64,000 nucleotides of DNA from Desulfuromonadaceae bacterium (GTDB taxonomy: Bacteria > Desulfobacterota > Desulfuromonadia > Geobacterales > Pseudopelobacteraceae), in contig JAQTQX010000001.1 in assembly GCA_028712075.1 (NCBI GenBank), forward strand, positions 1 through 64,000. The letters run 5' to 3'. The notes beneath the pieces were generated by a model that was given only the letters and a program-made list of their open reading frames with translations, had not been told where the DNA came from and made no database searches. Within the stretch, counting starts at the first letter, position 1. Each line of letters begins with the position of its first letter. The position numbers and the translations under genes are program-made. Positions 19,185 through 26,413 of this stretch are shown piece by piece.

Positions 19185-19262
19185 TTGTGGCAGTTTATTT
19201 TTATAGCGGTCGCTGCTTTTAGCATTTGAGTTTTATTATCTGTTACGCTACACTCCCGTCTT

Positions 19263-20192
19263 ATGTCTGCCAGTATAATGATCATAGATGATTCTGTTAC
19301 CGTCCGGGAACAGATAGTTTCCATACTCGAAACATCCCAGCTGTTTGCCCACTATTATGAAGCCGAAGATGGCCTGGAAGGCATTAAAAAGTTGCTCTCG
19401 ACCCCGGCAGATGTAATTCTGTGCGATCTTGAGATGCCACGCATTGACGGCTTCAAATTCCTCAGCATGCTCAAAGTACGTCCCGAACTTCAGAATATCC
19501 CGGTAATCATTCTCACCGGGATGGATGACCGGGAGCGCAAGCTCAAAGGCCTCGAACAGGGCGCCAGTGACTACATCATCAAGCCATTTGATCACGAAGA
19601 GCTGATTGCCAGGGTTAAGGTACACCTCAAATTAAAGATACTTCAGGACGAACTCAAGCGCTCCAATGATCTGCTGATAAAAATCTCCAACACCGACCAC
19701 TTGACCGGGCTTTTCAACCGGCGCTACATGATGGACATTCTTGACAAGGAAGTGCAGCGCAGTGTGCGAAAGGGGGGCAGCCTGTCGTTGCTTATGCTTG
19801 ATATTGACCATTTCAAACGGGTGAATGACGGTTTTGGCCATCTTCAGGGAGATGTCGTTCTACAAAAAATTGCCTTACAGCTGCTGAAAGAATTGCGCAG
19901 CTATGATTATTCCGCCCGCTACGGCGGTGAGGAGTTTGTCGCCATCCTGCCCGATTCATCACTTCAGGAAGCAATTTTAGCTGCCGACCGAATCCGTCTG
20001 GCAGTACAAAACATTACCTTCAGTAGTCCGCTTGCCGACCTTCATCTTTCCGTGAGCATTGGCGTCGCCAACTTCCCCTGGGAGAAGAACCTTTCCATCG
20101 ATGCCTTCATCAAGATGGCTGACGATGCCCTGTATCGGGCAAAAGCCAACGGCAGAAATCGGGTCGAGTTCCACGATCCTGATACCCCATAA
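19263..20192 (+). CDS. Response regulator diguanylate cyclase (REC-GGDEF)
   Basis: A 309-residue cytoplasmic protein. The receiver domain (about 1-120) has the phospho-acceptor Asp in VILCDLEMPRIDG and the conserved Lys in YIIKPFD. After a short linker, the GGDEF domain (about 140-300) carries the active signature GGEEF, so it should make cyclic di-GMP when phosphorylated. The RxxD inhibitory site is not obvious. No cognate kinase is adjacent. It precedes cheW and cheX, which have their own promoter. Confidence 0.92.
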   Translation: MSASIMIIDDSVTVREQIVSILETSQLFAHYYEAEDGLEGIKKLLSTPADVILCDLEMPRIDGFKFLSMLKVRPELQNIPVIILTGMDDRERKLKGLEQGASDYIIKPFDHEELIARVKVHLKLKILQDELKRSNDLLIKISNTDHLTGLFNRRYMMDILDKEVQRSVRKGGSLSLLMLDIDHFKRVNDGFGHLQGDVVLQKIALQLLKELRSYDYSARYGGEEFVAILPDSSLQEAILAADRIRLAVQNITFSSPLADLHLSVSIGVANFPWEKNLSIDAFIKMADDALYRAKANGRNRVEFHDPDTP

Positions 20193-20213
20193 TTAATACA
20201 TAAAAATATATCC

Positions 20214-20241
20214 TTGACCGTTCCAAAAAGTGTTGTAAAAT
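20214..20241 (+). promoter_or_regulatory. Sigma-70-like promoter upstream of cheW
   Basis: TTGACC (20214-20219), a 16-base spacer and TAAAAT (20236-20241) lie about 110 bases before the cheW ATG. The leader of roughly 100 bases holds no clear structure. Confidence 0.5.
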
Positions 20242-20352
20242 CGGCTCTGTGACTATCGGCCTTGTCAATTGCCTGGTTTTCGGTTTGTACATGAAGGGAA
20301 ACCCCTTACCAGACAGGAATTCTTAGTTATTCTATTTTCAAAGGGGGCTTCA

Positions 20353-20847
20353 ATGTCCACAACAGCGCTGGTAAGAGTAGGTGACGGCGGCCAGCATGAT
20401 GAACTCATCCAACTGGTCAGTTTTATCCTGGCCGAGGAAGAATATGGCGTCGAAGTATTAAAGGTGCGTGAGATAATTCGCATGCCGACAATCACAAAAA
20501 TGCCCAATACGCCGACGTACGTTGAAGGTGTCATTAATTTGCGCGGCAAGGTCATTCCGATCATTTCCATGCGCTCCCGTTTTGGCCTGATGGAATCCGA
20601 ACATAGCAACCGTACCCGTATTATGGTCATGGATGTAGCCGGGGATCTGACCGGTTTCATCGTCGATGCAGTTTCTGAGGTTATTCGCATCCATAGCAGC
20701 GAAATACAGCCGCCGCCTACAATGGTATCGGCCGGCGGTATCGGACAGGAGTTCATCACTGGCGTTTTCAACCACGCCGAACGACTGTTGATCATCATGG
20801 ATGTGGACCGGATGTTTTCTGATGATGAGCGGGGCAGTTTTCTGTAA
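20353..20847 (+). CDS. cheW: Chemotaxis coupling protein CheW
   Basis: A 164-residue CheW protein linking receptors to the CheA kinase. Recognisable segments include LVSFILAEEEYGVEVLKVREIIRMP, VEGVINLRGKVIPIISMRSRFG and FIVDAVSEVIRI. I placed the start at 20353 because AGGGGG lies just upstream. An in-frame ATG 84 bases earlier would add an unusual N-terminal tail. No cheA or receptor gene is nearby. cheX follows 32 bases downstream. Confidence 0.92.
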   Translation: MSTTALVRVGDGGQHDELIQLVSFILAEEEYGVEVLKVREIIRMPTITKMPNTPTYVEGVINLRGKVIPIISMRSRFGLMESEHSNRTRIMVMDVAGDLTGFIVDAVSEVIRIHSSEIQPPPTMVSAGGIGQEFITGVFNHAERLLIIMDVDRMFSDDERGSFL

Positions 20848-20879
20848 TTCTATTATTTCCGTGAACGGGGGACCCACTA

Positions 20880-21383
20880 ATGTCGATGAAACCTGCGACG
20901 CTGGCAGCTATCCACATGACAGAAGATGAACTGGTAGCGAGTCTTATAAAGGATGTTCAGGATGTCTTTATCAATATGGTTGGCGTGGAAGATCTGATGC
21001 ACCTGCCGATTCAGATTGATATCACGACCCATTTTAAAGAGTGCCTTACTGCCATGGTTGGCTTGGCAGGGACATACAATGGTCTGGTGAGCGTTCACGT
21101 TCCCTGGCCACTGTCAATCAAGTTCACCTCGTTGATGCTGGGCATGGAAGTCACTGAAATCGATGATGATGTGAATGATGCCATGGGCGAAATTGCCAAC
21201 ATGATTGCGGGATCATTCAAACAACACCTTTCCAAAGGTGGTTCGGATATTCAGCTTTCAACCCCTTCAGTAGTTAATGGCACTGACTATATGGTCTCTT
21301 CCGGAGGCGATCTTGAAAATATTACTCTCAAGTTTGCCACTGACGATGAGTGGCTCATGGTCGCATTGTCAATTGAAGACTAG
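20880..21383 (+). CDS. cheX: CheX-family chemotaxis phosphatase-like protein
   Basis: A 167-residue CheC/CheX/FliY-type protein. The single phosphatase motif appears as DAMGEIANMIAG (E and N separated by two residues) in the second half, as in CheX. It would remove phosphate from CheY. It is the second gene of a cheW-cheX pair, and such pairs in Geobacter often serve several chemosensory systems. GAACGGGGGA precedes the ATG. Confidence 0.82.
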   Translation: MSMKPATLAAIHMTEDELVASLIKDVQDVFINMVGVEDLMHLPIQIDITTHFKECLTAMVGLAGTYNGLVSVHVPWPLSIKFTSLMLGMEVTEIDDDVNDAMGEIANMIAGSFKQHLSKGGSDIQLSTPSVVNGTDYMVSSGGDLENITLKFATDDEWLMVALSIED

Positions 21384-21410
21384 ATATGCCGGTGCATCAG
21401 ATTCGTCGGC

Positions 21411-21506
21411 ATGTGCTTCAGCTGTCTGGACGAAACCCTGGAGTCAATTATCGGCGGCATCACAAGTACACGCAAAGAGCTTGATCCTGACAGGCTATCC
21501 GCCTGA
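21411..21506 (+). CDS. Possible 31-codon ORF downstream of cheX
   Basis: In the cheX frame, after its stop, an ATG at 21411 opens 31 codons (starting MCFSCLDETLESIIGG). The composition is protein-like with a CxxC, but no ribosome binding site is clear. It lies between cheX and a convergent gene. It may be chance or a remnant, and I do not recognise it. Confidence 0.15.
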   Translation: MCFSCLDETLESIIGGITSTRKELDPDRLSA

Positions 21507-21523
21507 CCTTTCGGAATCCGCTA

Positions 21524-22816
21524 TCACACGAATTGCTGCTGATACCTTGTGACGAGCCCCCGTAATCCCTTTTTCATGCCTCGTTTCCACGGGCCAACCG
21601 CAACGAGGCGAAGATTTCCCGGATCAAAGAGCGCCCGAGCCGTTTCCCGGATATCAACAGCGGTTATCCGTCGCGCTTCATGTTGATCCTCTTCAATACT
21701 TCGCACCACCCCCATCAGTTCCCCCCACCCGTACCTTCCACCCATTTCATACGCAGAATCGCGACTGAATTCGAGATCAAAAACATAGGAATTGCGAATC
21801 CTCTCCAATTCACCTTCCGGCACCGGGTCGCCTGCTATGCGCAGCAATTCCTTAAATGCTGCGTCGACAGCATCAATAAGATTGCCCGGAGAGGTTGACA
21901 GATCGAAAGCCAGGCAACCGGTCTCATCGTACGCCCCTATGGCACCATCAACAGAATAAATAATGCCCAGTTCTTCCCGGAGACGTAAATGCAGACGAGA
22001 GCTTCCGCCACCGGCAAGAATTCTGCGCAAAAAGCGCAGTGCCATAAAGCGAGCGTCATCACGGGCAAACCCGAGAAACGCCAGCTGCAGGTTCATCTGG
22101 CTGTCCGAGTCCTGAACACAGCTGATCTGCGGCGTATGTGTACGAAATGTAACCATGGGGGTTTGCGGAACGCCCCCTCCTTCCCACATGCCGAAGTTCT
22201 CTTGGGCAGCGGCACGGACAGCACGGTATTTCACTGGACCGGACACCACCAAAACCGCATTTGACGGGACATAATAGGTGCCGAGATGCTTCTCCAGATC
22301 GTTTTTTCCAATGGCTGCGATGCTTTCAAGTGTGCCAATCGTCGGCATCCCCAAAGGATGCCGGGGCCAGAGCAATCGGCTAACAATGGTATCGGGATTG
22401 ACGTCATTACCCTGTTCGTCAAGATCCTCCCTGGCTTCCTCGGCAATAATGCGCTTTTCAATTTCGATGCCGCACAGGAGCGGCTCCATCAGCATCGAGG
22501 CAAATATCTCCATGCCCCGCGCGAGACATTCCGGGTGAACCCGTGAATAATAGTAGGTTGATTCAGCGTCGGTTGCGGCATTCGGAGCACCGCCAATTAT
22601 CTCAAAGGATGACTCGATTGCAAGCGATGAAGGGAATTTTTTCGTCCCCCGAAACAGGATGTGCTCCAGAAAATGAGACAGCCCTTCTCTGCCGGGGGGG
22701 TCATTGCGCCCTCCCACCTTGAGGTAGATCGCCAGTTCGACAGAGTGCAGATGGGGCATTTCAACGCAGATGACCCGCAATCCATTGGCAAGGGTGTGGC
22801 TATAAGGGCGGATCAT
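21524..22816 (-). CDS. M16 family zinc peptidase
   Basis: A 430-residue processing-peptidase-like protein. The inverted zinc motif HFLEH is at 48-52, with a distal Glu in the EEAREDLDEQ segment, so the active site looks complete. There is no signal peptide, so it is probably cytoplasmic. I chose the ATG at 22816, preceded by GAGGAG. Longer starts at 22846 or 22861 would overlap the permease gene upstream. It ends convergent to cheX. Its target is unknown. Confidence 0.88.
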   Translation of the reverse strand: MIRPYSHTLANGLRVICVEMPHLHSVELAIYLKVGGRNDPPGREGLSHFLEHILFRGTKKFPSSLAIESSFEIIGGAPNAATDAESTYYYSRVHPECLARGMEIFASMLMEPLLCGIEIEKRIIAEEAREDLDEQGNDVNPDTIVSRLLWPRHPLGMPTIGTLESIAAIGKNDLEKHLGTYYVPSNAVLVVSGPVKYRAVRAAAQENFGMWEGGGVPQTPMVTFRTHTPQISCVQDSDSQMNLQLAFLGFARDDARFMALRFLRRILAGGGSSRLHLRLREELGIIYSVDGAIGAYDETGCLAFDLSTSPGNLIDAVDAAFKELLRIAGDPVPEGELERIRNSYVFDLEFSRDSAYEMGGRYGWGELMGVVRSIEEDQHEARRITAVDIRETARALFDPGNLRLVAVGPWKRGMKKGLRGLVTRYQQQFV

Positions 22817-22838
22817 AGAGAGAGCACTCCTCGTCAAA

Positions 22839-24065
22839 CTATTCATACCTGAGGGCATCAATAGGGTTCAGGCCGGCCGCTTTTTTGGCCGGATAAAAAC
22901 CGAAAAATATGCCGACAACAGCTGAGAATACAAATGCAATAATAATCGACTGGATTGAAATCAGAGTCGGCCACTCCAACATCTGCGATACGGCAGTTGC
23001 ACCTCCTGCCCCCAGAGCAATACCGATGACTCCGCCAAGCATCGTCAGCAGCACCGCCTCAGTCATGAATTGAAGCAGAATATCATTCTTTTTTGCTCCG
23101 ATTGCCATCCTGATACCGATTTCGCGGGTCCGCTCCGTAACAGACACCAGCATGATATTCATGATGCCGATGCCGCCGACAATGAGAGAAATTGACGCAA
23201 CTGCGCCGAGCAGCAGAGACATGGCCTTGGATGACTGTTCTGCCACCGCGAGAATTTCGGAAAGGTTGCGGGTCGAAAAGTCCGGTTCTTTGCCGTTGGT
23301 AATGCGGTGGCGCTGCTTGAGCAGGCCGGCTATCTCTTCTTCAGCCTCAGCAAGTAAATCCTCGCTCCTGGCCTTGACAATAATCGCACTGACAACGCCG
23401 CTCCGTTGTGAGCGGACCAGATTGCGCTGGGCGGTACGCAGGGGAACAAACACCGCATCATCCTGATCAGTACCTTGGGGCGACTGCCCCTTGCTCTCCA
23501 GAATACCGATAACGGTGAAGGGTATTTTTTTAATCCGGACGATACTGCCAATCGGATCGGCAGAGCCGAACAGGTTTTCAGCAACGGTCTGTCCCAACAG
23601 GCAGACTTTGATGGCGCCATCTTCGTCCTGCTGGCTGAAAGGGCGCCCGTTAACAACCGGCCACTCACGAATTTCAAATAGTTCCGGCGCCCCCCCCATA
23701 ATGACTGTTGACCAGTTCATATTCCCGCTCACAATCTGCCCCGATGACCGAACTGTTCCTGCAGAATATGCCACGGAGGGGCATTCCATCATGATCGCCC
23801 GGGCATCATCACTGGTCAACGTCTGTGCACCGCCGCTGCCGGTACGCAGACCGCCACTGGTGGTGGAACCGGGAATAACCAGGATGATATTGCTGCCGAT
23901 GCTGGCGATCTGTTGTGAAATGACATAACTGGCACCTGAACCGACCGCCATCATGGCAATAACTGCAGCAATGCCGATAATAATGCCAAGCATGGTCAAA
24001 AAGGAGCGCATCTTGTTAGTGCGCAGGGCGCGAATAGCTATTTTGAGGGTTTGCAGAAAATCCAT
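22839..24065 (-). CDS. MacB-type ABC transporter permease
   Basis: A 408-residue permease of the MacB/FtsX group. One membrane segment near residues 20-45 precedes a large periplasmic domain (about 50-270). Three membrane segments follow at the C-terminus (SLIVGGIGIMNIMLVSVTERTREIGIRMAIGA is typical). The ATPase is a separate upstream gene rather than fused as in E. coli MacB. With the adaptor further upstream it forms a tripartite exporter that would use a TolC-like channel, such as the one encoded at 41.8-43.1 kb. Confidence 0.92.
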   Translation of the reverse strand: MDFLQTLKIAIRALRTNKMRSFLTMLGIIIGIAAVIAMMAVGSGASYVISQQIASIGSNIILVIPGSTTSGGLRTGSGGAQTLTSDDARAIMMECPSVAYSAGTVRSSGQIVSGNMNWSTVIMGGAPELFEIREWPVVNGRPFSQQDEDGAIKVCLLGQTVAENLFGSADPIGSIVRIKKIPFTVIGILESKGQSPQGTDQDDAVFVPLRTAQRNLVRSQRSGVVSAIIVKARSEDLLAEAEEEIAGLLKQRHRITNGKEPDFSTRNLSEILAVAEQSSKAMSLLLGAVASISLIVGGIGIMNIMLVSVTERTREIGIRMAIGAKKNDILLQFMTEAVLLTMLGGVIGIALGAGGATAVSQMLEWPTLISIQSIIIAFVFSAVVGIFFGFYPAKKAAGLNPIDALRYE

Positions 24066-24068
24066 GGT

Positions 24069-24764
24069 TCAGTCCGCCCGGCGTATCAGGCTGTCCGATA
24101 TGATTCGGCCATCCTTGAAGGTGATCTGCCGTCCGGCACACGCCGCAACATCGTGCTCGTGAGTAACCATTATAATAGTGATGCCCTGCAGGTTAAGCGA
24201 GGTAAAGAGGATCATGATCTCTTCACTGGTGCTGCTGTCCAGATTACCGGTCGGCTCATCCGCCAGAATGACAGCAGGGTTGTTAACCAAAGCCCGGGCA
24301 ATGGCGACCCGCTGCTGCTGTCCACCCGAAAGCTGGCTCGGATGATTGTTCTCCTTGCCGGCAAGCCCGACCTGCTCCATGGCCAGCAGAGCCTTTTGAC
24401 GTCTCTCTTTGCCATGGAGTCCTGCATATACCAAGGGGAGCTCAACATTTTCAATCGCCGGGGTGCGGGGCAAGAGGTTGAATCCCTGAAATACAAAGCC
24501 GAGTTTTTTATTCCGGATGTCCGCCAACTGGTTGGCCGTCATGCCACCCACATCAAGGCCATCGAGGAGATACCTCCCGGAGGTAGGAATATCCAGACAG
24601 CCGAGGATATTCATGCTAGTCGATTTCCCGCTTCCGGACGCCCCCATGATAGCGACAAATTCACCGGCCGACACATCAAAGGAGACTCCTTTGAGCGCCT
24701 CAAACTGCTGATCACCCATGGCGAAGACTCGGCGGATATCGGTTAAGGAAATGATTCTGTCCAC
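24069..24764 (-). CDS. MacB/LolD-type ABC transporter ATPase
   Basis: A 231-residue ATPase. Walker A is GASGSGKST, the signature is [15 protein letters not shown] and Walker B is [12 protein letters not shown], as in the MacB/LolD branch. It is flanked by the permease gene (four bases away) and the adaptor gene, whose stop shares a base with its start. It would power export by the MacAB-like system. Confidence 0.94.
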   Translation of the reverse strand: MDRIISLTDIRRVFAMGDQQFEALKGVSFDVSAGEFVAIMGASGSGKSTSMNILGCLDIPTSGRYLLDGLDVGGMTANQLADIRNKKLGFVFQGFNLLPRTPAIENVELPLVYAGLHGKERRQKALLAMEQVGLAGKENNHPSQLSGGQQQRVAIARALVNNPAVILADEPTGNLDSSTSEEIMILFTSLNLQGITIIMVTHEHDVAACAGRQITFKDGRIISDSLIRRAD

Positions 24765-25996
24765 TAGAAATGAGGCCTCATCGGCGAGCTGGAAACCGAT
24801 TTTTTCTTCGTATCTCCATCGGTTTGCTCAATAATGACCTCATCCCCTTCCTTGAGGCTACTTTCAGTCAGTTCGATGCTGCTGTTGTTGGCGATCCCGG
24901 TTTTTACCGGAATAGAAACCGGTTTGCCTTCTTTGAGCAGGTACACCTGCTGACTCTTGTCTTTCCTTTTGCCGCCGGCACCTGCTCCACTACCGGCAGG
25001 TAGATGTCCTGTAGTCGATATGCCCTTGCCTTCCGTTTCATCATCATTTGCTTTCGGTTTGAAGCGCAGTGCAGCGGGCGGCAGTTTGAGAACGTCATCT
25101 CGCTTTGCCACCTCAACCGACACATTAGCCGTCATGCCCGGCTTCAGTTTCAGATCATTGTTGTCTACGCTAACGACAACAACGTAGGTAACAACATTCT
25201 GGGTAATAACAGGGGCGGAGCGGATCTGAATGACTTTACCCCGGAAGGTCTGTTCCGGGTAGGAGTCCACCGTAAAGGTCGCATTCTGATCAAGCCTGAC
25301 TCTGCTGATATCAGCTTCGTCAACACTGACCTCTATCTGCATTTTGGTCAGATCCTGGGCTATGGTGAAAAGCGTCGGAGTCGAAAATGAGGCGGCTACG
25401 GTCTGTCCGACATCAACAGCACGGGAGATAACTACACCATCAACCGGAGATCGGATCACAGAGTAGCGCAGATTGGTTTTTGCCTGCATCAATGAACCAC
25501 GCGCCTGAGCAACAATGCCTTCTGCTCCTTTAATGCCAGCCATTGCTGACTGAAAAGACGTCTCGGCAGCATCGTAATCACCTTGTGAAATTATGCCGTC
25601 AGCAAGCAGCTTCTTGTTGCGGTTTAAAGTTCTTTCCGCATCTGCCAGAGTTACTTTTGTCTTTAGCAGGTTCGCCTCAGCATTCAGGAAATTCCCCTGC
25701 GTTTGCTCCACAGAGGCATTAAAGAGTGACGGATCGATTTCGGCAATAGCCTCCCCTTTTTTGACCCGTGAATTGTAGTCAACAAAGAGTTTTTGGATTG
25801 TACCTGACACCTGCGTACCGACTTGCACCGTAGTAACTGCAGAGAGATTACCGGTTGCAGCCACCGTAGAGACAATCGTACCGCGCTTAATCTTGGAGGT
25901 TTTATACTGTATCTCCGGAGTGCGCTTATAGAAAAAATAGCCGGCAAAGCTGGCTATGAGAATAGTCACAGACATAATAACAAGGATTTTTTTCAT
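24764..25996 (-). CDS. MacA-like periplasmic adaptor subunit
   Basis: A 410-residue membrane-fusion protein. An N-terminal membrane anchor (residues 5-25) is followed by a lipoyl half-motif, a helical hairpin (about 100-165), the second lipoyl part and a beta barrel. A Gly-rich, low-complexity insert lies near residues 325-350. It joins the MacB-type transporter to an outer-membrane channel. It is the first gene of the exporter operon. Upstream, between 26.08 and 26.29 kb, is a separate short transcript that may regulate it. Confidence 0.9.
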   Translation of the reverse strand: MKKILVIMSVTILIASFAGYFFYKRTPEIQYKTSKIKRGTIVSTVAATGNLSAVTTVQVGTQVSGTIQKLFVDYNSRVKKGEAIAEIDPSLFNASVEQTQGNFLNAEANLLKTKVTLADAERTLNRNKKLLADGIISQGDYDAAETSFQSAMAGIKGAEGIVAQARGSLMQAKTNLRYSVIRSPVDGVVISRAVDVGQTVAASFSTPTLFTIAQDLTKMQIEVSVDEADISRVRLDQNATFTVDSYPEQTFRGKVIQIRSAPVITQNVVTYVVVVSVDNNDLKLKPGMTANVSVEVAKRDDVLKLPPAALRFKPKANDDETEGKGISTTGHLPAGSGAGAGGKRKDKSQQVYLLKEGKPVSIPVKTGIANNSSIELTESSLKEGDEVIIEQTDGDTKKKSVSSSPMRPHF

Positions 25997-26082
25997 TCAG
26001 GAACTCTCGAAAGGCGGTAGTAGTTCAGCTTGAAACGACGGTCATCATATCAGATAATTGCGGTGACGACACAAAAAATGCC

Positions 26083-26119
26083 AAAAAAAAGCCCCCTGTC
26101 AACGACAGAAGGCTTTTTT
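26083..26119. terminator. Intrinsic terminator with flanking A/T tracts
   Basis: The stem pairs 26091-26100 (GCCCCCTGTC) with 26104-26113 (GACAGAAGGC) around a 3-base loop, with two internal mismatches. It is flanked by A8 on one side and T6 on the other. On the minus strand it ends the short transcript that starts near 26256, about 90 bases before the macA-like gene. Confidence 0.75.
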
Positions 26120-26148
26120 CTGAACGCCCACAACCGTCTGGCTGCGGG

Positions 26149-26211
26149 CTAACTAGGGCAACCCTCTTTGCAGTGGGAAACCGGACGAATTCTGAATCTT
26201 GCAGTCCACAT
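26149..26211 (-). CDS. 20-residue peptide gene (candidate leader peptide)
   Basis: ATG at 26211-26209, stop TAG at 26151-26149. AAAGGAG lies at 26227-26221 with nine bases to the ATG, a near-ideal spacing. The peptide is MWTARFRIRPVSHCKEGCPS. Its Arg-Phe-Arg and Arg-Ile-Arg overlap at residues 5-9. Such +X+ motifs are known to stall ribosomes carrying macrolides. Two cysteines sit near the C-terminus. It lies inside a promoter-to-terminator unit directly upstream of a macrolide-exporter-like operon. It could equally be an independent small protein or peptide precursor. Confidence 0.45.
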   Translation of the reverse strand: MWTARFRIRPVSHCKEGCPS

Positions 26212-26262
26212 TGGCAGGGTCTCCTTTCAACGTAATATTTAATTCCTAACAGGATTGTTTTT

Positions 26263-26290
26263 ATCTTAATACTATTTCAAAACTTGTCAA
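26263..26290 (-). promoter_or_regulatory. Sigma-70-like promoter of the short leader-peptide transcript
   Basis: On the minus strand a perfect TTGACA (26290-26285) is followed by a 16-base spacer and TAAGAT (26268-26263). This predicts a start near 26256. A small stem TCCT-GTT-AGGA lies just downstream in the transcript. Confidence 0.6.
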
Positions 26291-26328
26291 GCACGAAATA
26301 CGATCGTGACATACCCGCGTCTGATGCT

Positions 26329-26356
26329 TTGCTTGTTATCTCAAATGTGCTAGGAT
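26329..26356 (+). promoter_or_regulatory. Sigma-70-like promoter of lon
   Basis: TTGCTT (26329-26334), a 16-base spacer and TAGGAT (26351-26356) give a start near 26363, some 50 bases before the lon ATG. No CIRCE element or clear sigma-32 pattern is present. Confidence 0.4.
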
Positions 26357-26413
26357 GTCCCTTCCTGTTTTAGAGGAAATTGCGTATCAACTTACGACAA
26401 GGGACCTGAGAAC

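Larger units (their letters stand above)
26083..26256 (-). ncRNA. Short transcript (leader or small mRNA) upstream of the MacAB-like operon
   Basis: This segment has a promoter at 26263-26290, an internal 20-codon frame with a ribosome binding site, and a terminator at its end, all on the minus strand. Between the frame and the terminator lies a 10-bp hairpin (about 26126-26149; arms GCCCGCAGCC and GGTTGTGGGC, loop AGAC). It begins right at the stop codon. I looked for 6S, SRP, cobalamin and GEMM signatures and found none. The layout is that of an attenuator with a leader peptide, or an independent small mRNA. Confidence 0.5.

Noticed and set aside
21277-21552. 91-codon plus-strand frame overlapping the end of cheX
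   Set aside because: Its first third is an out-of-frame reading of cheX, there is no ribosome binding site, and the remainder has no recognisable pattern.
26083-26256. 6S RNA, SRP RNA, cobalamin or cyclic-di-GMP riboswitch for the short minus-strand transcript
   Set aside because: The ends do not pair as in 6S RNA. The SRP loop, the B12 box with its partner and the GEMM conserved tetraloop/receptor are absent. A coding frame with an ideal ribosome binding site explains the segment better.
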